Of a DNA stretch of 16,529 bases, positions 1-8,293 are shown one piece after another. Source of the DNA: Campylobacterales bacterium (lineage in GTDB: Bacteria; Campylobacterota; Campylobacteria; Campylobacterales; QNZT01); contig JALULO010000014.1 in NCBI GenBank assembly GCA_027056215.1, forward strand, positions 1 to 16,529, written 5' to 3'. Numbering within the stretch: the first letter of the stretch is position 1; each line of letters starts with the position of its first letter. Made by a program: the position numbers and the translations under genes. The notes beneath the pieces were generated by a model. That model searched no databases. It had not been told where the DNA came from and was given only the letters and a program-made list of their open reading frames with translations.

Positions 1-1381
1 TAAACATCACATCAATCCTTTGGTGTGGTTTTAAAATAGAAGATAAACCTTCTAACTTCAATACAACATCTACATCTAACATACTATCACTTTCATCAAC
101 AGTTCCAACCTTCGTAACTTTGGCACGGTAATGTGTTTTTTCTTGCACATTATAAATATCTGCTTTGGTTCCTGGTTTTACGTATGAGAGATATTTATTT
201 GGTACATGTACCAATATATATGGCTCATCTTTTGTCCAAAGTGTTAAAACAGGTCTTGACGTAAAAACCTGTTCACCTTCTATACTATAAATTTCATATA
301 CTTTACCTGATACAGGCGCTTTGATACGATAACGTTTTAAACGATCTTTTGCATGCTCGATTTTTAAATCAATCTTTCTAGTATCAAGCAATATGGGATT
401 TGCCTCTACTCTACGATTTATTTGTTGTCTGAGAAAGAGTCCTTTTGCATTTTCAAGTTTTATTTTCATATCAAGATAAGCATCTTTAAACACCGCTAAT
501 CTATCGTATGTTATCAATTTTTGATTGTATTGTATCTTTGCATTTTGATATTGTTTCATTTTTAAGGCTAATTTTTCCTTGATTGATCTTATATAATTAT
601 TATTTTCTATATTGATCGCATTAGGATGTGTTACCTGCTTACGCAATACGTGATATGTAGCAATATCCTTTTCTTTTTGTGCTTCTAATAGTCTTATTTT
701 ATAGGTTATATCTTGGCTGTCAAGTTGCACTAAAGGTTGATTTACTTTTACATTGTCTCCTTCATGTACATACATTCTATCTACAACACCACCCTGAAGA
801 GGATAAACTTTATAATAATTTCCCATCACCACGCCGGTACCTTCATAAGAATATCGCATATTAAAAAACAATAATCCAATCAAAGCAGTAAGTACGCCTA
901 AAGCAAATAAGATATACCTAAAAGCAGATCTATGAAAATCACGTTTAAGTGCTATCTTTTCATGCTCATCAAGTTTGACAGGGTTATGTATAGGAGAAGA
1001 GATCTCTGGTTCTTCATAAATTGAGATAATATTATCAACAACATCTGTTTTCCCCTCTATAGCTAGTTCTATAAATCGCCTTAAAACTTTTTTATTTTTT
1101 TCAGAAAGATTGACAAAAGAAAAGCCATAACGTTGTTTATCAATATATTCTAATTTAAGCGTTACACGAATAGAGATGGCAGATTCAGGCATTTGCAAAA
1201 CCAAAACACACGGGCATGTTTCAGAAGGTTTGATATCAAAATTTGATGTAACTAATGCCAATCCTGTCAATGACCAATCAACCGCTTTATAAGATTTTTG
1301 ATCAATAATAACATGTAATGGAATATTGGTACGATACGATTTTCGGGATGAATTATTTTCAAATTTTGTTATTGTGTGCAT
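1..1381 (-). CDS. PilZ domain-HlyD-like membrane fusion protein (C-terminus cut by window edge)
   Basis: A predicted cyclic-di-GMP-responsive inner-membrane/periplasmic adaptor, similar in layout to Alg44-type polysaccharide export proteins. The ATG at 1381 follows a GAGG ribosome site. The reading frame is open for 460 codons to position 2, so the C-terminus lies outside the window. Residues about 10-110 form a PilZ domain with both c-di-GMP signatures: R13-x3-R17 and D35-x-S37-x2-G40. A single membrane segment follows at about 150-170. The rest is HlyD-like: a first lipoyl-like half (VYPLQGGVVDRMYVHEGD), a charged coiled coil at about 230-340, and a second half beginning YRIKAPVSGKVYEI. This layout suggests c-di-GMP controlling export of an exopolysaccharide or another secreted product. 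The partner genes would be beyond the left edge. It lies 97 bases downstream of purL on the same strand. Domain calls are firm; the exported substrate is unknown. Confidence 0.85.
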   Translation of the reverse strand, partial: MHTITKFENNSSRKSYRTNIPLHVIIDQKSYKAVDWSLTGLALVTSNFDIKPSETCPCVLVLQMPESAISIRVTLKLEYIDKQRYGFSFVNLSEKNKKVLRRFIELAIEGKTDVVDNIISIYEEPEISSPIHNPVKLDEHEKIALKRDFHRSAFRYILFALGVLTALIGLLFFNMRYSYEGTGVVMGNYYKVYPLQGGVVDRMYVHEGDNVKVNQPLVQLDSQDITYKIRLLEAQKEKDIATYHVLRKQVTHPNAINIENNNYIRSIKEKLALKMKQYQNAKIQYNQKLITYDRLAVFKDAYLDMKIKLENAKGLFLRQQINRRVEANPILLDTRKIDLKIEHAKDRLKRYRIKAPVSGKVYEIYSIEGEQVFTSRPVLTLWTKDEPYILVHVPNKYLSYVKPGTKADIYNVQEKTHYRAKVTKVGTVDESDSMLDVDVVLKLEGLSSILKPHQRIDVMF

Positions 1382-1478
1382 TATTGCCTCGTTAAGTTAA
1401 ATCTACAAATATAATAGTAAATATTATTTTACATTAAGCTTAAGAGGTAATAAAAACTATACACTACATTTAAGCATG

Positions 1479-3686
1479 TTACAAATCACGTTGTATCGTA
1501 CTTTCAAATGTATCAAAAAAGGTTTTTTGCAATGTTACAATATTTCTTTTGATGCTATTACACACAAATGTATCTCCACCAGTTTTACCAATACGCTTAA
1601 CCGGAATATCGGCTATTTGCGCCATCTCCTTAAATGCCTGAGGATCTTTTACTTCAACAATGGCTCTGGAAAATGTTTCACTGAAAAGATCACGTTCATC
1701 TTCAAGTGTGATATTACATACCACACCTCTTCCACTGGTTGCCGCCATCTTCGCTAAAGTGATAGCGATACCACCCACACTGACATCTTTAGCACAAGCT
1801 AAAATAGCTTTTTGATTTAAGCCAATAATAAAATCCCATAAAGCACGTTCTTTTTCAAAATCGATACTAGCCAATTTTCCTTCTACTTTATCATGCAGTT
1901 CTTTCATATAAAGAGATCCACCAAAATCATGTTCAGTCTCTCCTATAAGATAGATAGCACTATTGTCATGAACGAAAGAGGATGGCAATACTTTTTCTTG
2001 TGAAGCATTCACTCCAACCATAGCGATAGTCGGTGTTGGAAATACACCAACACCATCTGTTTCATTGTACAAAGAGACATTTCCGCTGACTACTGGGGTA
2101 TTGAGTGATTTACAAGCTTTTTTGATACCCTCACATCCTTTGGCAAACTGCCACATGGTTTCTGGTTTTTCAGGATTCCCAAAGTTTAAACAATCTGTAA
2201 TAGCCAAAGGCGTTGCACCACTCATCGCAACATTTCTTCCACTTTCCATCACCGCAGCCGCAGCACCACCTTCTGGATCGATATAACAGTAGCGAGGATT
2301 ACAGTCACTACTCATCGCTATGGCTTTTTTATTCTCTTTGACACGAACGACACTTGCATCAAGTGAACCTGGTGCTTTTACGGTATTTGTCTGAACCATG
2401 GAGTCGTATTGTTCATATACCCAGGCTTTATTGACCACTTCTAAAGAAGAGAAAAGTCGATCAAAGGCTTCATCATTGTCAACCTTTTGAAAATCATCAA
2501 TAGTCGTACCTGCAATTTTCTCAAGATATGCTGGCTTTTGAATCGGACGATCAAGGATAGGTGCTTCTTCGGTAATCGGGTCTATCGGTATATCTGCTAC
2601 TTTTTGGTTATGCCAATAAAGTTCCATGTTGCCTGTATCCGTTACTGCTCCAACGACGGCAACATCAAGATCCCATTTTTCAAAGATGTCGATAATCTTC
2701 TCTTCATACCCTTTTTTCGCACAGATTAACATCCGCTCTTGTGACTCAGAGAGCATGAACTCATAGGGTGTCATATTTTCTTCACGTGCCGGTACTTTAT
2801 CGAGATCCATACGCATACCACTACCACTTCGTCCAGCCATCTCAAAAGAGCTAGAAGTAAGTCCAGCCGCACCCATATCTTGAATACCGACGATATAATC
2901 ATGCTCAAACAACTCAAGACATGCTTCTAAAAGTAACTTTTCTGTAAAAGGATCACCAACCTGTACCGTTGGTCTAAGCGATTTACTCTCTTCTGTAAAA
3001 CTATCACTACTCATCACCGCACCACCAAGACCATCACGTCCAGTTTTACTACCAACATAGATAACAGGGTTTCCAATCCCCTCTGCTCTTCCATAAAATA
3101 TCTCATCACTTTTACAAACACCCAAGGTAAAGGCATTCACTAATATGTTTCCATTATATGCATCATCAAAAAAAGTCTCACCACCGATCGTTGGAACACC
3201 CATACAGTTACCATAATCTCCAATACCCTCAACCACACCACGCACAAGATAACGTTGATGACGGCTGATATCATCATCTCTTGTAACATTTCCAAAACGA
3301 AGTGCATTCATGTTAGCAACAGGACGTGCTCCCATCGTAAAAACATCACGTAAGATACCACCCACACCTGTAGCTGCACCTTGATAAGGTTCTATGAAAG
3401 AGGGATGATTGTGTGATTCCATCTTAAAGACAGCAGCCATACCATCACCAATATCGATAACACCCGCATTTTCACCAGGTCCTTGAATCACCCAAGGAGC
3501 TTTAGTAGGAAAACCATTTAAATACTTTTTACTTGATTTATAAGAACAGTGTTCACTCCACATCGCTGAAAAAACACCAATCTCCAAAAGATTTGGTTCA
3601 CGATTTAAAATTTTTTTGATATGGTCATAATCTTCAACTGTCAATTTATGAGAACTGAGTACTTCTTCGATATTTTGATTTTGCAT
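1479..3686 (-). CDS. purL: Phosphoribosylformylglycinamidine synthase subunit PurL
   Basis: The synthetase subunit of FGAM synthase, the fourth step of de novo purine synthesis. It converts FGAR, glutamine-derived ammonia and ATP to FGAM in the cytoplasm. At 735 residues it is the small bacterial form, which works with separate PurQ and PurS; neither is in this window. Visible family signatures include MWSEHCSYKSSK and GPGENAG near the N-terminus, MESHNHPS (nucleotide/Mg binding), GGILRDVFTMGARP, GIGDYGNCMGVPTIGGE, GIQDMGAAGLTSSS, and in the second half GGAAAAVMESGRNVAMSGA and CLNFGNPEKPE. The protein is full length and intact. The ATG at 3686 follows an AAGG about seven bases upstream. It is divergent from the psr operon. 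I see no convincing promoter sequence for it in the intergenic region. Confidence 0.97.
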   Translation of the reverse strand: MQNQNIEEVLSSHKLTVEDYDHIKKILNREPNLLEIGVFSAMWSEHCSYKSSKKYLNGFPTKAPWVIQGPGENAGVIDIGDGMAAVFKMESHNHPSFIEPYQGAATGVGGILRDVFTMGARPVANMNALRFGNVTRDDDISRHQRYLVRGVVEGIGDYGNCMGVPTIGGETFFDDAYNGNILVNAFTLGVCKSDEIFYGRAEGIGNPVIYVGSKTGRDGLGGAVMSSDSFTEESKSLRPTVQVGDPFTEKLLLEACLELFEHDYIVGIQDMGAAGLTSSSFEMAGRSGSGMRMDLDKVPAREENMTPYEFMLSESQERMLICAKKGYEEKIIDIFEKWDLDVAVVGAVTDTGNMELYWHNQKVADIPIDPITEEAPILDRPIQKPAYLEKIAGTTIDDFQKVDNDEAFDRLFSSLEVVNKAWVYEQYDSMVQTNTVKAPGSLDASVVRVKENKKAIAMSSDCNPRYCYIDPEGGAAAAVMESGRNVAMSGATPLAITDCLNFGNPEKPETMWQFAKGCEGIKKACKSLNTPVVSGNVSLYNETDGVGVFPTPTIAMVGVNASQEKVLPSSFVHDNSAIYLIGETEHDFGGSLYMKELHDKVEGKLASIDFEKERALWDFIIGLNQKAILACAKDVSVGGIAITLAKMAATSGRGVVCNITLEDERDLFSETFSRAIVEVKDPQAFKEMAQIADIPVKRIGKTGGDTFVCNSIKRNIVTLQKTFFDTFESTIQRDL

Positions 3687-3981
3687 ACTTTACCTTAGCC
3701 TTATAGGATAATTTAAGTCGATTTTACTAAAAATGCACTTACAAGGCTATCAATCTTAAAAACTTAAATAACTATAAAGTTATAAAGATAATGCTTAAAA
3801 ACCCAAAAAAATAAAAATTGACGCAAAAAGTGCTATAAATATGTAATAAAATCACAATTTCTTGATATATATCACTTTTTTCATAAGAAAATTTGCTATA
3901 ATTCATAAGATATACTAATAATTGAGATATATTTTGTCTTATTTATTACACTATCTATAATAATTATAAGGAGAAGTGCTT
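3687..3981. other. Divergent intergenic region between purL and psrA
   Basis: About 295 AT-rich bases with no supported gene. It must hold the purL promoter (minus strand), which I could not assign with confidence, and the psr promoter at 3862-3902. A second extended minus-10-like sequence, TGCTATAAA, lies at 3831-3839, but I find no convincing minus-35 partner for it. Confidence 0.6.
3862..3902 (+). promoter_or_regulatory. FNR/CRP-type box plus extended -10 promoter of the first psr operon
   Basis: The sequence TTGATATATATCAC at 3862-3875 fits the FNR consensus TTGAT-N4-ATCAA at all but the last base. An extended minus-10 (TG at 3894-3895, TATAAT at 3897-3902) lies downstream and would start transcription near 3909. 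The palindrome centre is then near -40.5, the classic class II activator position. There is no recognisable minus-35 element at the expected distance, which fits activator dependence. The elements are seen directly. That a Crp/Fnr-family protein binds here is inferred. Confidence 0.55.
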
Positions 3982-6375
3982 ATGAGGGTTGAAGTATCAA
4001 GACGAAAGTTTCTTCAAGGTAGTGTCGCTCTGAGCATTGTTGGTGGAACTGCTATTAGTGCAACCAACTTGTTTTCAAGCGAACACGAAGAACATCACAG
4101 TTTCCCCGAAAATATTACTACTAAGACGAGTACAGGAGAAGCAGAAAATATTCCATTTTTATGTGGCATCTGTGTTAATAAATGTGCAGGTTTTGCCAGG
4201 GTAGAAAAGGGAGTTATCACAAAATTAAATCCAAATCCTTACTTTCCAAAAAGCAGGAACATGCTTTGTCCAAGAGGAAATGCAGGAATTCAAACCACTT
4301 ATGATCCAGACAGATTAAAATATCCACTTGTTAGGATAGGTGAGAGAGGTGATGGAAAATATAAACGCGTTAGTTGGGATGAAGCTTATGAAGCCATCTT
4401 AAATGGAACGGATAAGTTTAAAGGTATCAAACAAATCCTTGATGAAGAAAAAGATAATCGTGCAACAATCGCATACTGTAATGGTGAAGGTCTTTCAAAA
4501 GAAGGATTTGAAGTATTGGTTGGTGAAAAAATCGGTTCTCCAAACTATGTTGATGAGATAAGTATTTGTCTTGAAACTGCACTTGGTGGCTATTTAAATA
4601 CCATAGGTACTTATGGAGAAGCTGATTTAAACAATGCTGATTATTTGATAATCGCAGGTGCCAATAGAGCAGAAGCCATTATCACTCCAGATACTTTGGA
4701 TATGTTTAAAAGAACACAAAGAAGAGGTTTAAAAACAATCGTACTAGATCCAAGATTTACAAATACAGCTATCAAAGCAGATAGATGGTATCCAATAAAT
4801 CCCGGAACAGACTTAGCTTTTGTACTTGCTTTAACTTACGTTGTCATGAATGAAGAATTATATGATAAAGATCTTGTGACAAAACATGGTGAAGGTTTTG
4901 AGGATTATAAACAACATATTCTTTCTCACAAATATACTCCAGAATGGGCAGAAAAAATTACTAATATCCCAGCAAAAGACATATATAAAACAGCGCATGA
5001 ATTTATGGCAGCAGAACATCCTATTTATTATCAAGGAAGAAGAAGTGTATTTAGTAAAAATGACTTTCAACTTCGTCGTGCTATGGCAATATTTCAAGCG
5101 CTAAGTGGCAACCTAGATAAAAAAGGTGGAATTATCTATGGTCAAAAATTGACTCTACCAAGAGAAGATATAAATTCACCTATGTATGCTCAAGTAAAAG
5201 CAAGATTTGATCGAGACGGTATAGCAATTCCTTCACTAAAGACAGGTTCTTGGATCGTTTTAAGAAACATGGTACTTGAAGGTAAAAACCCTTATCCATT
5301 AAGAGCTATGTTTATGAGGAAACACAATCCACTAGCAGGTGTACCAAATACTGCTAAAACAGTAGAATTTTTGAAAAAGATGGATTTAAATGTTATGATA
5401 GATATTTTGCCAAGTGATACTGCGATGTATGCAGATGTTATTTTACCAGAAGCTTCATATCTTGAAAGAACTTCTCCCGTTGCTAGTTATGGTTCGCTAG
5501 AGCCTGCTATTGTTCAAAGAAGAGCAGCTATCAAACCTCTTTTTGAAACAAAAACTCCAGAAGTTATTTATAAAGAATTAGCTGAAAAACTATCTCGTCC
5601 TCTTTGGGAGATAACTAAAAAATATGATGAAGATGTACAAGATGATTTAAAAGGAAAATCAAAAGAGGAAGAAGAAAAATATTATACAGAGAATGGATTT
5701 GATTTAGCAGACCCTTGGGAAAAACCTGTAGAAGCAGAAAACAAAGAAAAAATTGTTAAAGCATTTGGGGAAGAAGCCTGGAAAACGTTAGAAGAAAAAG
5801 GTGTTTATTATCCAAATATGGACAAATACCACAAACAATTAAATCCAAATGAATATCAATACTATCCTGAAAATAAAAAACACTATACAACAAAAAAAGA
5901 TAAATTACGAATAGTGTTTAACTTTAAGAACTTAACAAAAAAAGGTGTTGATTCTATGCCAACTTGGCATGATGAGTGGAATTTTAGTGTTCCAGAAGGT
6001 AAGTTTAGACTTATAACAGGTCGGCATGCTCAGTTTACACAAAGTGGTACTACAAACAACATGATGTTAAGAGATTTAATCCCAACAAACTATATCTGGA
6101 TAAATAGTAGAATCGCTAGCAAAAGAGGTATAAAATTTGGTGATATAGTCGAGGTAAAAAGTAGTATAGGAAAGATAACTATAAAAGCATATCCTACTGA
6201 GAAAATAGCTCCAAATCAAATCTTTATGCTACACGGTTTTGGCGGTTCGAGCCATGAAATGGAAATGGCTTATGGAAATGGTGGAAATGATGCTGCAATT
6301 ATCGAAGATAAAATAGAACCAGTTTATGGTGCTGCAGTTATGCACGAAACAAACGTAGAAATAAGAAAGGTGTAA
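3982..6375 (+). CDS. psrA: PsrA-like molybdopterin oxidoreductase, catalytic subunit (first copy)
   Basis: Predicted catalytic subunit of a periplasmic polysulfide/sulfur (or thiosulfate) reductase of the DMSO reductase superfamily, carrying Mo-bisMGD and one [4Fe-4S] cluster. The ATG at 3982 has AAGGAG at 3968-3973, eight bases away; an upstream in-frame GTG at 3976 sits too close to it. The product is 797 residues. A Tat signal is visible (S6-R-R-K-F-L-Q-G). The cluster motif is C61-x2-C64-x3-C68-x27-C96. Cys196 in DEISICLET is at the position expected for the molybdenum ligand, as in PsrA/PhsA enzymes. A lysine/glutamate-rich insert lies at about 540-650, and the C-terminal Mo-pterin-binding domain begins around FRLITGRH. 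It is first in psrA-psrB-psrC, with two bases between its stop and the next ATG. The family is firm. The substrate is not settled: tetrathionate or another sulfur compound remains possible. No dedicated maturation chaperone is seen nearby. Confidence 0.8.
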   Translation: MRVEVSRRKFLQGSVALSIVGGTAISATNLFSSEHEEHHSFPENITTKTSTGEAENIPFLCGICVNKCAGFARVEKGVITKLNPNPYFPKSRNMLCPRGNAGIQTTYDPDRLKYPLVRIGERGDGKYKRVSWDEAYEAILNGTDKFKGIKQILDEEKDNRATIAYCNGEGLSKEGFEVLVGEKIGSPNYVDEISICLETALGGYLNTIGTYGEADLNNADYLIIAGANRAEAIITPDTLDMFKRTQRRGLKTIVLDPRFTNTAIKADRWYPINPGTDLAFVLALTYVVMNEELYDKDLVTKHGEGFEDYKQHILSHKYTPEWAEKITNIPAKDIYKTAHEFMAAEHPIYYQGRRSVFSKNDFQLRRAMAIFQALSGNLDKKGGIIYGQKLTLPREDINSPMYAQVKARFDRDGIAIPSLKTGSWIVLRNMVLEGKNPYPLRAMFMRKHNPLAGVPNTAKTVEFLKKMDLNVMIDILPSDTAMYADVILPEASYLERTSPVASYGSLEPAIVQRRAAIKPLFETKTPEVIYKELAEKLSRPLWEITKKYDEDVQDDLKGKSKEEEEKYYTENGFDLADPWEKPVEAENKEKIVKAFGEEAWKTLEEKGVYYPNMDKYHKQLNPNEYQYYPENKKHYTTKKDKLRIVFNFKNLTKKGVDSMPTWHDEWNFSVPEGKFRLITGRHAQFTQSGTTNNMMLRDLIPTNYIWINSRIASKRGIKFGDIVEVKSSIGKITIKAYPTEKIAPNQIFMLHGFGGSSHEMEMAYGNGGNDAAIIEDKIEPVYGAAVMHETNVEIRKV

Positions 6376-6377
6376 TC

Positions 6378-6941
6378 ATGGCAAGATATGGAATGGCATT
6401 AGATTATAAAAACTGTATAAATTGTAAAGCTTGTGAAGTTGCCTGTAAAGAGGAAAATGGTGTACTGCTTGGAGCAGATAAGCACAGAATATGGGTTGGT
6501 GGCAATAATCCAGAAGGAGTATGGCCAAACTTGAGTCTTTCGTCCGCTGCATTTTTACCAAGCCAATGTCAGCAATGTGATGATGCACCTTGTCAAGAAG
6601 TTTGTCCAACACACGCGACTTATTATGATGAAAACGGTGTTGTACGAGTTGACAGTGATAAGTGTATTTTATGTTCATATTGTATGAATGCTTGTCCTTA
6701 TGATGCAAGATATGTTGATGACAGAACGATGACAGTAGACAAATGTACTTTTTGTTCAGATACGAGACTAGCACGTGGTGAAACAACGACAGCCTGTCAA
6801 AATACGTGTCCAACGAAAGTTAGAACATTTGGTGATCTTGATGATCCGGATAGTGAAATCAGTGAATTACTCAGAACAAGAGAGCATTTTAGTCTGAAGG
6901 CACATCTTGGTACTAAACCAAAACTTTTCTATCTAACATAA
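6378..6941 (+). CDS. psrB: PsrB-like 4x[4Fe-4S] electron transfer subunit (first copy)
   Basis: Iron-sulfur subunit that passes electrons between the membrane subunit and PsrA. At 187 residues it matches the PsrB/DmsB/PhsB type. It has no signal peptide, so it is expected to be co-exported with Tat-bearing PsrA. All sixteen cysteines of four clusters are present: C13, 16, 19, 23; C64, 67, 72, 76; C96, 99, 102, 106; and C123, 126, 140, 144. The family signature TRLARGETTTACQ lies between the last two pairs. The ATG begins two bases after the psrA stop, so translation is probably coupled, with a GAAAGG ribosome site inside the end of psrA. Its 188-residue paralogue at 10600 keeps 15 of the 16 cysteines. 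Confidence 0.9.
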   Translation: MARYGMALDYKNCINCKACEVACKEENGVLLGADKHRIWVGGNNPEGVWPNLSLSSAAFLPSQCQQCDDAPCQEVCPTHATYYDENGVVRVDSDKCILCSYCMNACPYDARYVDDRTMTVDKCTFCSDTRLARGETTTACQNTCPTKVRTFGDLDDPDSEISELLRTREHFSLKAHLGTKPKLFYLT

Positions 6942-6951
6942 GGAGTTGATG

Positions 6952-8175
6952 ATGGCAGAAACAGTACAAAACAATGAAAATAAATCGAAAATAAAAGAGT
7001 TTATATCAACGATTCCTTATAATAAAATAGGGATCAAAGATATTTTAGATTTTGAAAAAACACCTAGAAATATATTTATTGCAGTTTTAACAGTTGCATT
7101 TTTAGCTATGTTTGTTATAGGTGTGACCAATTATTTGATACATGGGCATCATGCTTATGGTATCAGTAGACAACATCCATGGGGATTATTAATAGCTGTT
7201 TACATCTTTTTTGTTGTTAGCTCAACAGGTCTTTGTATCGTTGGATCGCTAGGCGATGTCTTTGGTTTTAAAGATTATATGATGGTAAGTAAACGTGCTA
7301 TTTTTGGTTCAATAGTTACTATCTTAGCTGGATTTGCAGTTATTGCATTTGAAATCGGGCATCCTGTAAGAATGTTGATTTACAATGTACTAAGCCCAGG
7401 TCTTACATCTGCTATTTGGTGGATGGGAACTTTATATGGAATTTATCTAACTTTCATGATTATTGAATTTATATTTTTGTTAAAAAATGACATGAAAATG
7501 GCTAGATATTTTGGATTAACAGGGCTTTTAGTAGGTCTTGCAGCGCACTCAAATCTTGGTGGTGTATTTGGATTTTTAAATGCAAGAACTATTTCAAATG
7601 GTGTATTTTATCCAACATATTTTATATTAACCGCATTTATCACAGGTATATATATCACATTTATCATGATGGGTTTTAGATATAAATTAAAATTTCCAGA
7701 AAATGCAAAAATAATGCTAACAAATCTAGCAAAGATTCAAGGACTTTTAATCTCGATTTTAATCTTTTTTGAAGCTTGGAAAATGTTAACAGGTGTTTAT
7801 GGTGATATGCCAACTCGTGCAGATGTTGCAGAACATATTTTGACTACTATGCCATTTTGGATAGAAGTATCTTTCGGTATGCTTATCCCACTTATTATCA
7901 TATTAAGTAGCAATGGTAGGAATGTACGTGGAATGTTTTGGGGATCTTTGATAGGTATGGTTGGTATCTTCTTCATGAGATATGATTTAGTTCATGACAC
8001 ACAACTAAAACCACTTCAAATGATGAAAATAAATGAGTATCAACTTCCACCAGAATGGGTACACTATTTTCCAAGTCCAACAGAGATTATGATATCTTTA
8101 GGTGGTCTTGGTATTTGTTTACTGCTTTACTGGGTAGGAACAAAAGCATTTCGATTAGATGCTGATGAACATTAG
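6952..8175 (+). CDS. psrC: PsrC/NrfD-family membrane quinone-interacting subunit
   Basis: Integral membrane subunit of the NrfD/PsrC/HybB family, which anchors the PsrAB pair and exchanges electrons with the quinone pool. I chose the ATG at 6952 because AAGGAG at 6940-6945 is six bases upstream. An ATG at 6949 and a TTG at 6946 are closer and less likely. The product is 407 residues. About 45 polar residues precede roughly ten hydrophobic segments, the larger NrfD layout seen in HybB and some PsrC proteins. The second segment carries the family-like RQHPWGLLIAVYIFF. It follows psrB by ten bases. It is the only membrane subunit in the window and may also serve the second PsrAB pair. Function as quinol oxidase for sulfur reduction is inferred from family and context. 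Confidence 0.85.
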   Translation: MAETVQNNENKSKIKEFISTIPYNKIGIKDILDFEKTPRNIFIAVLTVAFLAMFVIGVTNYLIHGHHAYGISRQHPWGLLIAVYIFFVVSSTGLCIVGSLGDVFGFKDYMMVSKRAIFGSIVTILAGFAVIAFEIGHPVRMLIYNVLSPGLTSAIWWMGTLYGIYLTFMIIEFIFLLKNDMKMARYFGLTGLLVGLAAHSNLGGVFGFLNARTISNGVFYPTYFILTAFITGIYITFIMMGFRYKLKFPENAKIMLTNLAKIQGLLISILIFFEAWKMLTGVYGDMPTRADVAEHILTTMPFWIEVSFGMLIPLIIILSSNGRNVRGMFWGSLIGMVGIFFMRYDLVHDTQLKPLQMMKINEYQLPPEWVHYFPSPTEIMISLGGLGICLLLYWVGTKAFRLDADEH

Positions 8176-8188
8176 AAAACTAAAATAG

Positions 8189-8240
8189 TTCAAATTAATC
8201 ACTTTTTGTGATTAATTTGAATCTTTATATTCTTTTTAAT
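8189..8240 (+). terminator. Hairpin terminator after psrC
   Basis: A perfect 14-base inverted repeat, TTCAAATTAATCAC at 8189-8202 and its complement at 8208-8221, encloses a five-T loop and is followed by a T-rich stretch ending in TTTTT. The stem is AT-rich but long. It starts 13 bases after the psrC stop and would limit read-through into the second psr operon. Confidence 0.75.
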
Positions 8241-8259
8241 CTATATAGAAATTTATGGT

Positions 8260-8287
8260 TTGAAACTTCTTAATTTTCTGCTATAAT
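8260..8287 (+). promoter_or_regulatory. Strong sigma-70-type promoter of the second psr operon, reaching almost to the ATG
   Basis: TTGAAA at 8260-8265 matches the minus-35 consensus at five of six bases. After a 16-base spacer comes TATAAT at 8282-8287, with an upstream TG at 8279-8280. The minus-10 with its TG-C lead is identical to that of the first operon (TGCTATAAT), but no FNR-type palindrome is seen here. Transcription would start about seven bases after the minus-10, at or next to the ATG at 8294. Confidence 0.65.
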
Positions 8288-8293
8288 ATTTCT

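Noticed and set aside
1434..1443. Palindrome TTAAGCTTAA downstream of purL
   Set aside because: Too short and AT-rich to be a terminator stem or to distinguish from chance.
1476..1757. 93-codon plus-strand open frame at the end of purL
   Set aside because: Antisense to the conserved C-terminus of PurL; composition is that of a shadow frame.
3831..3839. Second TGCTATAAA extended -10-like sequence before psrA
   Set aside because: No minus-35 or regulator site at a suitable distance, and it lies in very AT-rich DNA where such matches are common.
6376..6813. 145-codon minus-strand open frame
   Set aside because: It lies wholly antisense to psrB, is rich in His/Leu/Tyr as expected from the complement of that gene, and resembles no protein; psrB has all its cluster motifs.
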